Shown: positions 37,203 to 48,626 of the stretch, piece after piece
How the letters are laid out: the number at the start of each line of letters is the position of its first letter
Numbering within the stretch: the first letter of the stretch is position 1
Origin: Budorcas taxicolor
Lineage: Eukaryota; Chordata; Mammalia; Artiodactyla; Bovidae
Reading direction: 5' to 3'
DNA: 64,000 nucleotides
NCBI RefSeq assembly: GCF_023091745.1
Contig: NW_026291498.1
Location: 299,710 to 363,709, forward strand
Made by a program: the position numbers and the translations under genes
Notes under the pieces: model-generated
The model's input: only the letters and a program-made list of their open reading frames with translations
Databases searched by the model: none
Told to the model about the DNA's origin: nothing

Positions 37203-39650
37203 TTGAGATGCGACGGGAAGGCCGGGAACTCTTTCCCGACGAAGCAGGAAAAGGATCCCTCATCTCGAGCTACGAGGCGGAAACGGGGCTCCTCTGGATG
37301 TGGGCGGGACCCTCGTGATTCCTCTCGAGTGGAGACGGCTATGTCGGGGAACTTCTTGATTTGCACCAAGGGTGTGAAGGAGCCTTTCGAAGTTCCAGAG
37401 GTGAGGTGTGATCAGCCTCGAGACGCCTCAGCGGAAATGGGCCTCATCTCGCCTGGAGGGGAGAACCTCCTGGATTTTCTCGAGTTGCGGCAGGTCTTCT
37501 CGAGTTACGACGGGGACCTCAGGGACCCGCTCTGGTGTCCTCAGGAAAGGCCAGTCCCCATGCGAGTTGCTAGGGGACCTCTCGGGATTCCTCTCCCGTC
37601 CATGCCGGGGCCTCAGTCCTTGTGTGGAGTCGGGGCCGGAACCTGAGGATTGCTCTCCATTGTTGCCATGGATCTTGGGGTGCTTCTGAGTCTCCCCAGG
37701 GGAGTCAGGCCTCGTCTCGAGTGGGGGCATGCACGTGCGCTTACCTCCCGTGCTGCAGCAGTAGTGTCACGCTTCCTGTCACGTGGATCAAGGGATCTGT
37801 GGCTTTCCCTCGAGGCTGTCCCTCGAAGCTTTCCCACGAGGCTTTCCCACAGGGCTGTGCCACGTGCCACCTTGGTGTGAGTCGATCCTCGGCGTGAAAG
37901 ACGAGCCGGTGAAGGGAAAAGAGGTTCCTCTGGAATGGACTGGGACATCTGGGGGACTCTTGGAATGGTGGCACGACCCTGGAGTTCCTCTCGCCGTTCC
38001 TGTTGAGAGGGCCTCCTCTTGAGATGCGACGGGAACGCCGGGAACTCTTTCCCGACGAAGCAGGGAAAGGATCCCTCATCTCGAGCTACGAGGCGGAAAC
38101 GGGGCTCCTCTGGATGTGGGCGGGACCCACGTGATTCCTCTCGAGTGGAGACGGCTAGGTCGGGGAACTTCTTGATTTGCACCAAGGGTGTGAAGGAGCC
38201 TTTCGAAGTTCCAGAGGTGAGGTGTGATCAGCCTCGAGACGCCTCAGCGGAAATGGGCCTCATCTCGCCTGGAGGGGAGAACCTCCTGGATTTTCTCGAG
38301 TTGCGGCAGGTCTTCTCGAGTTACGAAGGGGACCTCAGGGACCCGCTCTGGTGGCCTCAGGAAAGGCCAGTCCCCATGCGAGTTGCTAGGGGACCTCTCG
38401 GGATTCCTCTCCCGTCCATGCCGGGGCCTCAGTCCTTGTGTGGAGTCGGATCCGGAACCTGAGGATTCCTCTCCAGTGTTGCCATGGAACTTGGGGTGCT
38501 TCTATGTCTCCCCAGGGGAGTCAGGCCTCGTCTCGAGTGGGGGCATGCACGTGCGCTTGCCTCCCGAGCTGCAGCAGTAGTGTCACGCTTCCTGTCACGT
38601 GGATCAAGGGATCTGTGGCTTTCCCTCGAGGCTGTCCCTCGAGGCTTTCCCACGAGGCTTTCCCACAGGGCTGTGCCACGTGCCACCTTGGTGTGAGTCG
38701 ATCCTCGGCGTGAAAGACGAGCCGGTGAAGGGAAAAGAGGTTCCTCTGGAATGGACTGAGACATCTGGGGGACTCTTGGAATGGTGGCACGACCCTGGAG
38801 TTCCTCTCGCCGTTCCTGTTGAGAGGGCCTCCTCTTGAGATGCGACGGGAACGCCGGGAACTCTTTCCCGACGAAGCAGGGAAAGTATCCCTCATCTCGA
38901 GCTATGAGGCGGAAACATGGCTCCTCTGGATGTGGGCGGGACCCACGTGATTCCTCTCGAGTGGAGACGGCTAGGTCGGGGAACTTCTTGATTTGCACCA
39001 AGGGTGTGAAGGAGCCTTTCGAAGTTCCAGAGGTGAGGTGTGATCAGCCTCGAGACGCCTCAGCGGAAATGGGCCTCATCTCGCCTGGAGGGGAGAACCT
39101 CCTGGATTTTCTCGAGTTGCGGCAGGTCTTCTCGAGTTACGACGAGGACCACAGGGACCCGCTCTGGTGGCCTCAGGAAAGGCCAGTCCCCATGCGAGTT
39201 GCTAGGGGACCTCTCGGGATTCCTCTCCCGTCCAAGCCGGGGCCTCAGTCCTTGTGTGGAGTCGGGGTCGGAACCTGAGGATTCCTCTCCAGTGTTGCCA
39301 TGGATCTTGGGGTGCTTTTGAGTCTCCCCAGGGGAGTCAGGCCTCGTCTCGAGTGGGGGCAGGCACGTGCGCTTTCCTCCCGAGCTGCAGCAGTAGTGTC
39401 ACGCTTCCTGTCACGTGGATCAAGGGATCTGTGGCTTTCCCTCGAGGCTGTCCCTCGAGGCTTTCCCACGAGGCTTTCCCACAGGGCTGTGCCACGTGCC
39501 ACCTTGGTGTGAGTCGATCCTCGGCGTGAAAGACGAGCCGGTGAGGGGAAAAGGGGTTCCTCTGGAATGGACTGAGACATCTGCGGGACTCTTGGAATGG
39601 TGGCAGGACCCTGGAGTTCCTCTCGCCGTTCCTGTTGAGAGGGCCTCCTC

Positions 39651-42600
39651 TTGAGATGCGACGGGAAGGCCGGGAACTCTTTCCCGACGAAGCAGGGAAA
39701 GGATCCCTCATCTCGAGCTACGAGGCGGAAACGGGGCTCCTCTGGATGTGGGCGGGACCCTCGTGATTCCTCTCGAGTGGAGACGGCTATGTCGGGGAAC
39801 TTCTTGATTTGCACCAAGGGTGTGAAGGAGCCTTTCGAAGTTCCAGAGGTGAGGTGTGATCAGCCTCGAGACGCCTCAGCGGAAATGGGCCTCATCTCGC
39901 CTGGAGGGGAGAACCTCCTGGATTTTCTCGAGTTGCGGCAGGTCTTCTCGAGTAACGACGGGGACCTCAGGGACCCGCTCTGGTGGCCTCAGGAAAGGCC
40001 AGTCCCCATGCGAGTTGCTAGGCGACCACTCGGGATTCCTCTCCCGTCCATGCCGGGGCCTCAGTCCTTGTGTGGAGTCGGGGCCGGAACCTGAGGATTC
40101 CTCTCCAGTGTTGCCATGGATCTTGGGGTGCTTCTGAGTCTCCCCAGGGGAGTCAGGCCTCGTCTCGAGTGGGGGCATGCACGTGCGCTTTCCTCCCGAG
40201 CTGCAGCTGTAGTGTCACGCTTCCTGTCACGTGGATCAAGGGATCTGTGGCTTTCCCTCGAGGCTGTCCCTCGAGGCTTTCCCACGAGGCTTTCCCACAG
40301 GGCTGTGCCACGTGCCACCTTGGTGTGAGTCGATCCTCGGCGTGAAAGACGAGCCGGTGAAGGGAAAAGAGGTTCCTCTGGAATGGACTGAGACATCTGG
40401 GGGACTCTTGGAATGGTGGCACGACCCTGGAGTTCCTCTCGCCGTTCCTGTTGAGAGGGCCTCCTCTTGAGATGCGACGGGAAGGCCGGGAACTCTTTCC
40501 CGACGAAGCAGGGAAAGGATCCCTCATCTCGAGCTACGAGGCAGAAACGGGGCTCCTCTGGATGTGGGCGGGACCCTCGTGATTCCTCTCGAGTGGAGAC
40601 GGGTATGTCGGGGAACTTCTTGATTTGCACCAAGGGTGTGAAGGACCCTTTCGAAGTTCCAGAGGTGAGGTGTGATCAGCCTCGAGACGCCTCAGCGGAA
40701 ATGGGCCTCATCTCGCCTGGAGGGGAGAACCTCCTGGATTTTCTCGAGTTGCGGCAGGTCTTCTCGAGTTACGACGGGGACCTCAGGGACCCGCTCTGGT
40801 GGCCTCAGGAAAGGCCAGTCCCCATGCGAGTTGCTAGGGGACCTCTCGGGATTCCTCTCCCGTCCATGCCGGGGCCTCAGTCCTTGTGTGGAGTCGGGGC
40901 CGGAAACTGAGGTTTGCTCTCCAGTGTTGCCATGGATCTTGGGGTGCTTCTGAGTCTCCCCAGGGGAGTCAGGCCTCGTCTCGAGTGGGGGCATGCACGT
41001 GCGCTTTCCTCCCGAGCTGCAGCAGTAGTGTCACGCTTCCTGTCACGTGGATCAAGGGATCTGTGGCTTTGCCTCGAGGCTGTCCCTCGAGGCTTTCCCA
41101 CGAGGCTTTCCCACAGGGCTGTGCCACGTGCCACCTTGGTGTGAGTCGATCCTCGGCGTGAAAGACGAGCCGGTGAAGGGAAAAGAGGTTCCTCTGGAAT
41201 GGACTGAGACATCTGGGGGACTCTTGGAATGGTGGCACGACCCTGGAGTTCCTCTCGCCGTTCCTGTTGAGAGGGCCTCCTCTTGAGATGCGACGGGAAG
41301 GCCGGGAACTCTTTCCCGACGAAGCAGGGAAAGGATCCCTCATCTCGAGCTACGAGGCGGAAACGGGGCTCCTCTGGATGTGGGCGGGACCCTCGTGATT
41401 CCTCTCGAGTGGAGACGGCTATGTCGGGGAACTTCTTGATTTGCACCAAGGGTGTGAAGGAGCCTTTCGAAGTTCCAGAGGTGAGGTGTGATCAGCCTCG
41501 AGACGCCTCAGGGGAAATGGGCCTCATCTCGCCTGGAGGGGAGAACCTCCTGGATTTTCTCGAGTTGCGGCAGGTCTTCTCGAGTTACGACGGGGACCTC
41601 AGGGACCCGCTCTGGTGGCCTCAGGAAAGGCCAGTCCCCATGCGAGTTGCTAGGGGACCTCTCGGGATTCCTCTCCCGTCCATGCCGGGGCCTCAGTCCT
41701 TGTGTGGAGTCGGGGCCGGAACCTGGGGATTCCTCTCCAGTGTTGCCATGGATCTTGGGGTGCTTCTGAGTCTCCCCAGGGGAGTCAGGCCTCGTCTCGA
41801 GTGGGGGCATGCACGTGCGCTTTCCTCCCGAGCTGCAGCAGTAGTGTCACGCTTCCTGTCATGTGGATCAAGGGATCTGTGGCTTTCCCTCGAGGCTGTC
41901 CCTCGAGGCTTTCCCACGAGGCTTTCCCACAGGGCTGTGCCAGGTGCCACCTTGGTGTGAGTCGATCCTCGGCGTGAAAGACGAGCCGGTGAAGGGAAAA
42001 GAGGTTCCTCTGGAATGGACTGAGACATCTGGGGGACTCTTGGAATGGTGGCACGACCCTGGAGTTCCTCTCGCCGTTCCTGTTGAGAGGGCCTCCTCTT
42101 GAGATGCGACGGGAAGGCCGGGAACTCTTTCCCGACGAAGCAGGGAAAGGATCCCTCATCTCGAGCTACGAGGCGGAAACGGGGCTCCTCTGGATGTGGG
42201 CGGGACCCTCGTGATTCCTCTCGAGTGGAGACGGGTATGTCGGGGAACTTCTTGATTTGCACCAAGGGTGTGAAGGACCCTTTCGAAGTTCCAGAGGGGA
42301 GGTGTGATCAGCCTCGAGACGCCTCAGCGGACATGGGCCTCATCTCGCCTGGAGGGGAGAACCTCCTGGATTTTCTCGAGTTGCGGCAGGTCTTCTCGAG
42401 TTATGACGGGGACCTCAGGGACCAGCTCTGGTGGCCTCAGGAAACTCCAGTCCCCATGCTAGTTGCTAGGGGACCTCTTGGGATTCCTCTCCCGTCCATG
42501 CCGGGGCCTCAGTCCTTGTGTGGAGTCGGGGCCGGAACCTGAGGATTCCTCTCCAGTGTTTCCATGGATCTTGGGGTGCTTCTGAGTCTCCCCAGGGGGG

Positions 42601-44546
42601 TCAGGCCTCTTCTCGAGTTGGGCCATGCACGTGCGCTTTCCTCCCGAGCTTCAGCAGTAGTGTCACGCTTCCTGTCACGTGGATCAAGGGATCTGTGGCT
42701 TTCCCTCGAGGCTGTCCCTCGAGGCTTTCCCACGAGGCTTTCCCACAGGGCTGAGCCACGTGCCACCTTGGTGTGAGTCGATCCTCGGCGTGAAAGGCGA
42801 GCCGGTGAGGGGAAAAGGGGTTCCTCTGGAATGGACTGAGACATCTGCGGGACTCTTGGAATGGTGGCACGACCCTGGAGTTCCTCTCGCCGTTCCTGTT
42901 GAGAGGGCCTCCTCTTGAGATGCGACGGGAAGGCCGGGAACTCTTTCCCGACGAAGCAGGGAAAGGATCCCTCATCTCGAGCTACGAGGCGGAAACGGGG
43001 CTCCTCTGGATGTGGGCGGGACCCTCGTGATTCCTCTCGAGTGGAGACGGGTATGTCGGGGAACTTCTTGATTAGCACCAAGGGTGTGAAGGACCCTTTC
43101 GAAGTTCCAGAGGGGAGGTGTGATCAGCCTCGAGACGCCTCAGCGGACATGGGCCTCATCTGGCCTGGAGGGGAGAACCTCCTGGATTTTCTCGAGTTGC
43201 GGCAGGTCTTCTCGAGTTATGACGGGGACCTCAGGGACCAGCTCTGGTGGCCTCAGGAAACTCCAGTCCCCATGCTAGTTGCTAGGGGACCTCTTGGGAT
43301 TCCTCTCCCGTCCATGCCGGGGCCTCAGTCCTTGTGTGGAGTCGGGGCCGGAACCTGAGGATTCCTCTCCAGTGTTGCCATGGATCTTGGGGTGCTTCTG
43401 AGTCTCCCCAGGGGAGTCAGGCCTCGTCTCGAGTGGGGGCATGCACGTGCGCTTTCCTCCCGAGCTGCAGCTGTAGTGTCACGCTTCCTGTCACGTGGAT
43501 CAAGGGATCTGTGGCTTTCCCTCGAGGCTGTCCCTCGAGGCTTTCCCACGAGGCTTTCCCACAGGGCTGTGCCACGTGCCACCTTGGTGTGAGTCGATCC
43601 TCGGCGTGAAAGACGAGCCGGTGAAGGGAAAAGAGGTTCCTCTGGAATGGACTGAGACATCTGGGGGACTCTTGGAATGGTGGCACGACCCTGGAGTTCC
43701 TCTCGCCGTTCCTGTTGAGAGGGACTCCTCTTGAGATGTGACGGGAAGGCCGGGAACTCTTTCCCGACGAAGCAGGGAAAGGATCCCTCATCTCGAGCTA
43801 CGAGGCGGAAACGGGGCTCCTCTGGATGTGGGCGGGACCCTCGTGATTCCTCTCGAGTGGAGACGGGTATGTCGGGGAACTTCTTGATTTGCACCAAGGG
43901 TGTGAAGGAGCCTTTCGAAGTTCCAGAGGTGAGGTGTGATCAGCCTCGAGACGCCTCAGCGGAAATGGGCCTCATCTCGCCTGGAGGGGAGAACCTCCTG
44001 GATTTTCTCGAGTTGCGGCAGGTCTTCTCGAGTTACGACGGGGACCTCAGGGACCCGCTCTGGTGGCCTCAGGAAAGGCCAGTCCCCATGCGAGTTGCTA
44101 GGGGACCTCTCGGGATTCCTCTCCCGTCCATGCCGGGGCCTCAGTCCTTGTGTGGAGTCGGGGCCGGAACCTGGGGATTCCTCTCCAGTGTTGCCATGGA
44201 TCTTGGGGTGCTTCTGAGTCTCCCCAGGGGAGTCAGGCCTCGTCTCGAGTGGGGGCATTCACGTGCGCTTTCCTCCCGAGCTGCAGCAGTAGTGTCACGC
44301 TTCCTGTCATGTGGATCAAGGGATCTGTGGCTTTCCCTCGAGGCTGTCCCTCGAGGCTTTCCCACGAGGCTTTCCCACAGGGCTGTGCCAGGTGCCACCT
44401 TGGTGTGAGTCGATCCTCGGCGTGAAAGACGAGCCGGTGAAGGGAAAAGAGGTTCCTCTGGAATGGACTGAGACATCTGGGGGACTCTTGGAATGGTGGC
44501 ACGACCCTGGAGTTCCTCTCGCCGTTCCTGTTGAGAGGGCCTCCTC
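39651..44546. repeat. Higher-order repeat, six-monomer copy A-B-C-D-E-F (4896 bp)
   Basis: Monomers are named by haplotype from the TTGAGATG point. A (39651): ACGGCTATG, GAGTAACGACGG, GGCGACCACTC. B (40467): GGAAACTGAGGTTTGC. C (41283): CAGGGGAAATGG, ACCTGGGGATTCC, GTCATGTGG, CCAGGTGCC. D (42099): GGACATGGGCCTCATCTCG, GTGTTTCCATGG. E (42915): GATTAGCACC, CATCTGGCC, GGTTGC-free CAGCTGTAG tail. F (43731): GGGACTCC, GAGATGTGACGG, then C-type ACCTGGGG. A-E match the next copy at an offset of 4896 bp, with roughly a dozen substitutions seen; F is absent from the next copy. Confidence 0.8.
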
Positions 44547-47500
44547 TTGAGATGCGACGGGAAGGCCGGGAACTCTTTCCCGACGAAGCAGGGAAAGGAT
44601 CCCTCATCTCGAGCTACGAGGCGGAAACGGGGCTCCTCTGGATGTGGGCGGGACCCTCGTGATTCCTCTCGAGTGGAGACGGCTATGTCGGGGAACTTCT
44701 TGATTTGCACCAAGGGTGTGAAGGAGCCTTTCGAAGTTCCAGAGGTGAGGTGTGATCAGCCTCGAGACGCCTCAGCGGAAATGGGCCTCATCTCGCCTGG
44801 AGGGGAGAACCTCCTGGATTTTCTCGAGTTGCGGCAGGTCTTCTCGAGTAACGACGGGGACCTCAGGGACCCGCTCTGGTGGCCTCAGGAAAGGCCAGTC
44901 CCCATGCGAGTTGCTAGGCGACCACTCGGGATTCCTCTCCCGTCCATGCCGGGGCCTCAGTCCTTGTGTGGAGTCGGGGCCGGAACCTGAGGATTCCTCT
45001 CCAGTGTTGCCATGGATCTTGGGGTGCTTCTGAGTCTCCCCAGGGGAGTCAGGCCTCGTCTCGAGTGGGGGCATGCACGTGCGCTTTCCTCCCGAGCTGC
45101 AGCTGTAGTGTCACGCTTCCTGTCACGTGGATCAAGGGATCTGTGGCTTTCCCTCGAGGCTGTCCCTCGAGGCTTTCCCACGAGGCTTTCCCACAGGGCT
45201 GTGCCACGTGCCACCTTGGTGTGAGTCGATCCTCGGCGTGAAAGACGAGCCGGTGAAGGGAAAAGAGGTTCCTCTGGAATGGACTGAGACATCTGGGGGA
45301 CTCTTGGAATGGTGGCACGACCCTGGAGTTCCTCTCGCCGTTCCTGTTGAGAGGGACTCCTCTTGAGATGCGACGGGAAGGCCGGGAACTCTTTCCCGAC
45401 GAAGCAGGGAAAGGATCCCTCATCTCGAGCTACGAGGCGGAAACGGGGCTCCTCTGGATGTGGGCGGGACCCTCGTGATTCCTCTCGAGTGGAGACGGGT
45501 ATGTCGGGGAACTTCTTGATTTGCACCAAGGGTGTGAAGGAGCCTTTCGAAGTTCCAGAGGTGAGGTGTGATCAGCCTCGAGACGCCTCAGCGGAAATGG
45601 GCCTCATCTCGCCTGGAGGGGAGAACCTCCTGGATTTTCTCGAGTTGCGGCAGGTCTTCTCGAGTTACGACGGGGACCTCAGGGACCCGCTCTGGTGGCC
45701 TCAGGAAAGGCCAGTCCCCATGCGAGTTGCTAGGGGACCTCTCGGGATTCCTCTCCCGTCCATGCCGGGGCCTCAGTCCTTGTGTGGAGTCGGGGCCGGA
45801 AACTGAGGTTTGCTCTCCAGTGTTGCCATGGATCTTGGGGTGCTTCTGAGTCTCCCCAGGGGAGTCAGGCCTCGTCTCGAGTGGGGGCATGCACGTGCGC
45901 TTTCCTCCCGAGCTGCAGCAGTAGTGTCACGCTTCCTGTCACGTGGATCAAGGGATCTGTGGCTTTGCCTCGAGGCTGTCCCTCGAGGCTTTCCCACGAG
46001 GCTTTCCCACAGGGCTGTGCCACGTGCCACCTTGGTGTGAGTCGATCCTCGGCGTGAAAGACGAGCCGGTGAAGGGAAAAGAGGTTCCTCTGGAATGGAC
46101 TGAGACATCTGGGGGACTCTTGGAATGGTGGCACGACCCTGGAGTTCCTCTCGCCGTTCCTGTTGAGAGGGCCTCCTCTTGAGATGCGACGGGAAGGCCG
46201 GGAACTCTTTCCCGACGAAGCAGGGAAAGGATCCCTCATCTCGAGCTACGAGGCGGAAACGGGGCTCCTCTGGATGTGGGCGGGACCCTCGTGATTCCTC
46301 TCGAGTGGAGACGGCTATGTCGGGGAACTTCTTGATTTGCACCAAGGGTGTGAAGGAGCCTTTCGAAGTTCCAGAGGTGAGGTGTGATCAGCCTCGAGAC
46401 GCCTCAGGGGAAATGGGCCTCATCTCGCCTGGAGGGGAGAACCTCCTGGATTTTCTCGAGTTGCGGCAGGTCTTCTCGAGTTACGACGGGGACCTCAGGG
46501 ACCCGCTCTGGTGGCCTCAGGAAAGGCCAGTCCCCATGCGAGTTGCTAGGGGACCTCTCGGGATTCCTCTCCCGTCCATGCCGGGGCCTCAGTCCTTGTG
46601 TGGAGTCGGGGCCGGAACCTGGGGATTCCTCTCCAGTGTTGCCATGGATCTTGGGGTGCTTCTGAGTCTCCCCAGGGGAGTCAGGCCTCGTCTCGAGTGG
46701 GGGCATGCACGTGCGCTTTCCTCCCGAGCTGCAGCAGTAGTGTCACGCTTCCTGTCACGTGGATCAAGGGATCTGTGGCTTTCCCTCGAGGCTGTCCCTC
46801 GAGGCTTTCCCACGAGGCTTTCCCACAGGGCTGTGCCAGGTGCCACCTTGGTGTGAGTCGATCCTCGGCGTGAAAGACGAGCCGGTGAAGGGAAAAGAGG
46901 TTCCTCTGGAATGGACTGAGACATCTGGGGGACTCTTGGAATGGTGGCACGACCCTGGAGTTCCTCTCGCCGTTCCTGTTGAGAGGGCCTCCTCTTGAGA
47001 TGCGACGGGAAGGCCGGGAACTCTTTCCCGACGAAGCAGGGAAAGGATCCCTCATCTCGAGCTACGAGGCGGAAACGGGGCTCCTCTGGATGTGGGCGGG
47101 ACCCTCGTGATTCCTCTCGAGTGGAGACGGGTATGTCGGGGAACTTCTTGATTTGCACCAAGGGTGTGAAGGACCCTTTCGAAGTTCCAGAGGGGAGGTG
47201 TGATCAGCCTCGAGACGCCTCAGCGGACATGGGCCTCATCTCGCCTGGAGGGGAGAACCTCCTGGATTTTCTCGAGTTGCGGCAGGTCTTCTCGAGTTAT
47301 GACGGGGACCTCAGGGACCAGCTCTGGTGGCCTCAGGAAACTCCAGTCCCCATGCTAGTTGCTAGGGGACCTCTTGGGATTCCTCTCCCGTCCATGCCGG
47401 GGCCTCAGTCCTTGTGTGGAGTCGGGGCCGGAACCTGAGGATTCCTCTCCAGTGTTTCCATGGATCTTGGGGTGCTTCTGAGTCTCCCCAGGGGGGTCAG

Positions 47501-48626
47501 GCCTCGTCTCGAGTGGGGCCATGCACGTGCGCTTTCCTCCCGAGCTGCAGCAGTAGTGTCACGCTTCCTGTCACGTGGATCAAGGGATCTGTGGCTTTCC
47601 CTCGAGGCTGTCCCTCGAGGCTTTCCCACGAGGCTTTCCCACAGGGCTGAGCCACGTGCCACCTTGGTGTGAGTCGATCCTCGGCGTGAAAGACGAGCCG
47701 GTGAGGGGAAAAGGGGTTCCTCTGGAATGGACTGAGACATCTGCGGGACTCTTGGAATGGTGGCACGACCCTGGAGTTCCTCTCGCCGTTCCTGTTGAGA
47801 GGGCCTCCTCTTGAGATGCGACGGGAAGGCCGGGAACTCTTTCCCGACGAAGCAGGGAAAGGATCCCTCATCTCGAGCTACGAGGCGGAAACGGGGCTCC
47901 TCTGGATGTGGGCGGGACCCTCGTGATTCCTCTCGAGTGGAGACGGGTATGTCGGGGAACTTCTTGATTAGCACCAAGGGTGTGAAGGACCCTTTCGAAG
48001 TTCCAGAGGGGAGGTGTGATCAGCCTCGAGACGCCTCAGCGGACATGGGCCTCATCTGGCCTGGAGGGGAGAACCTCCTGGATTTTCTCGAGTTGCGGCA
48101 GGTCTTCTCGAGTTATGACGGGGACCTCAGGGACCAGCTCTGGTGGCCTCAGGAAACTCCAGTCCCCATGCTAGTTGCTAGGGGACCTCTTGGGATTCCT
48201 CTCCCGTCCTTGCCGGGGCCTCAGTCCTTGTGTGGAGTCGGGGCCGGAACCTGAGGATTCCTCTCCAGTGTTGCCATGGATCTTGGGGTGCTTCTGAGTC
48301 TCCCCAGGGGAGTCAGGCCTCGTCTCGAGTGGGGGCATGCACGTGCGCTTTCCTCCCGAGCTGCAGCTGTAGTGTCACGCTTCCTGTCACGTGGATCAAG
48401 GGATCTGTGGCTTTCCCTCGAGGCTGTCCCTCGAGGCTTTCCCACGAGGCTTTCCCACAGGGCTGTGCCAGGTGCCACCTTGGTGTGAGTCGATCCTCGG
48501 CGTGAAAGACGAGCCGGTGAAGGGAAAAGAGGTTCCTCTGGAATGGACTGAGACATCTGGGGGACTCTTGGAATGGTGGCACGACCCTGGAGTTCCTCTC
48601 GCCGTTCCTGTTGAGAGGGCCTCCTC
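44547..48626. repeat. Higher-order repeat, five-monomer copy A-B-C-D-E (4080 bp)
   Basis: A at 44547, B at 45363, C at 46179, D at 46995 and E at 47811 carry the same ordered haplotypes as the previous copy, without F. Compared with the next copy at an offset of 4080 bp I counted about six substitutions, for example GGCTTTGCC at 45964 against CCC, GTCACGTGG against GTCATGTGG near 46757/50837, and TCCTTGCC against TCCATGCC near 48207/52287. Confidence 0.85.
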
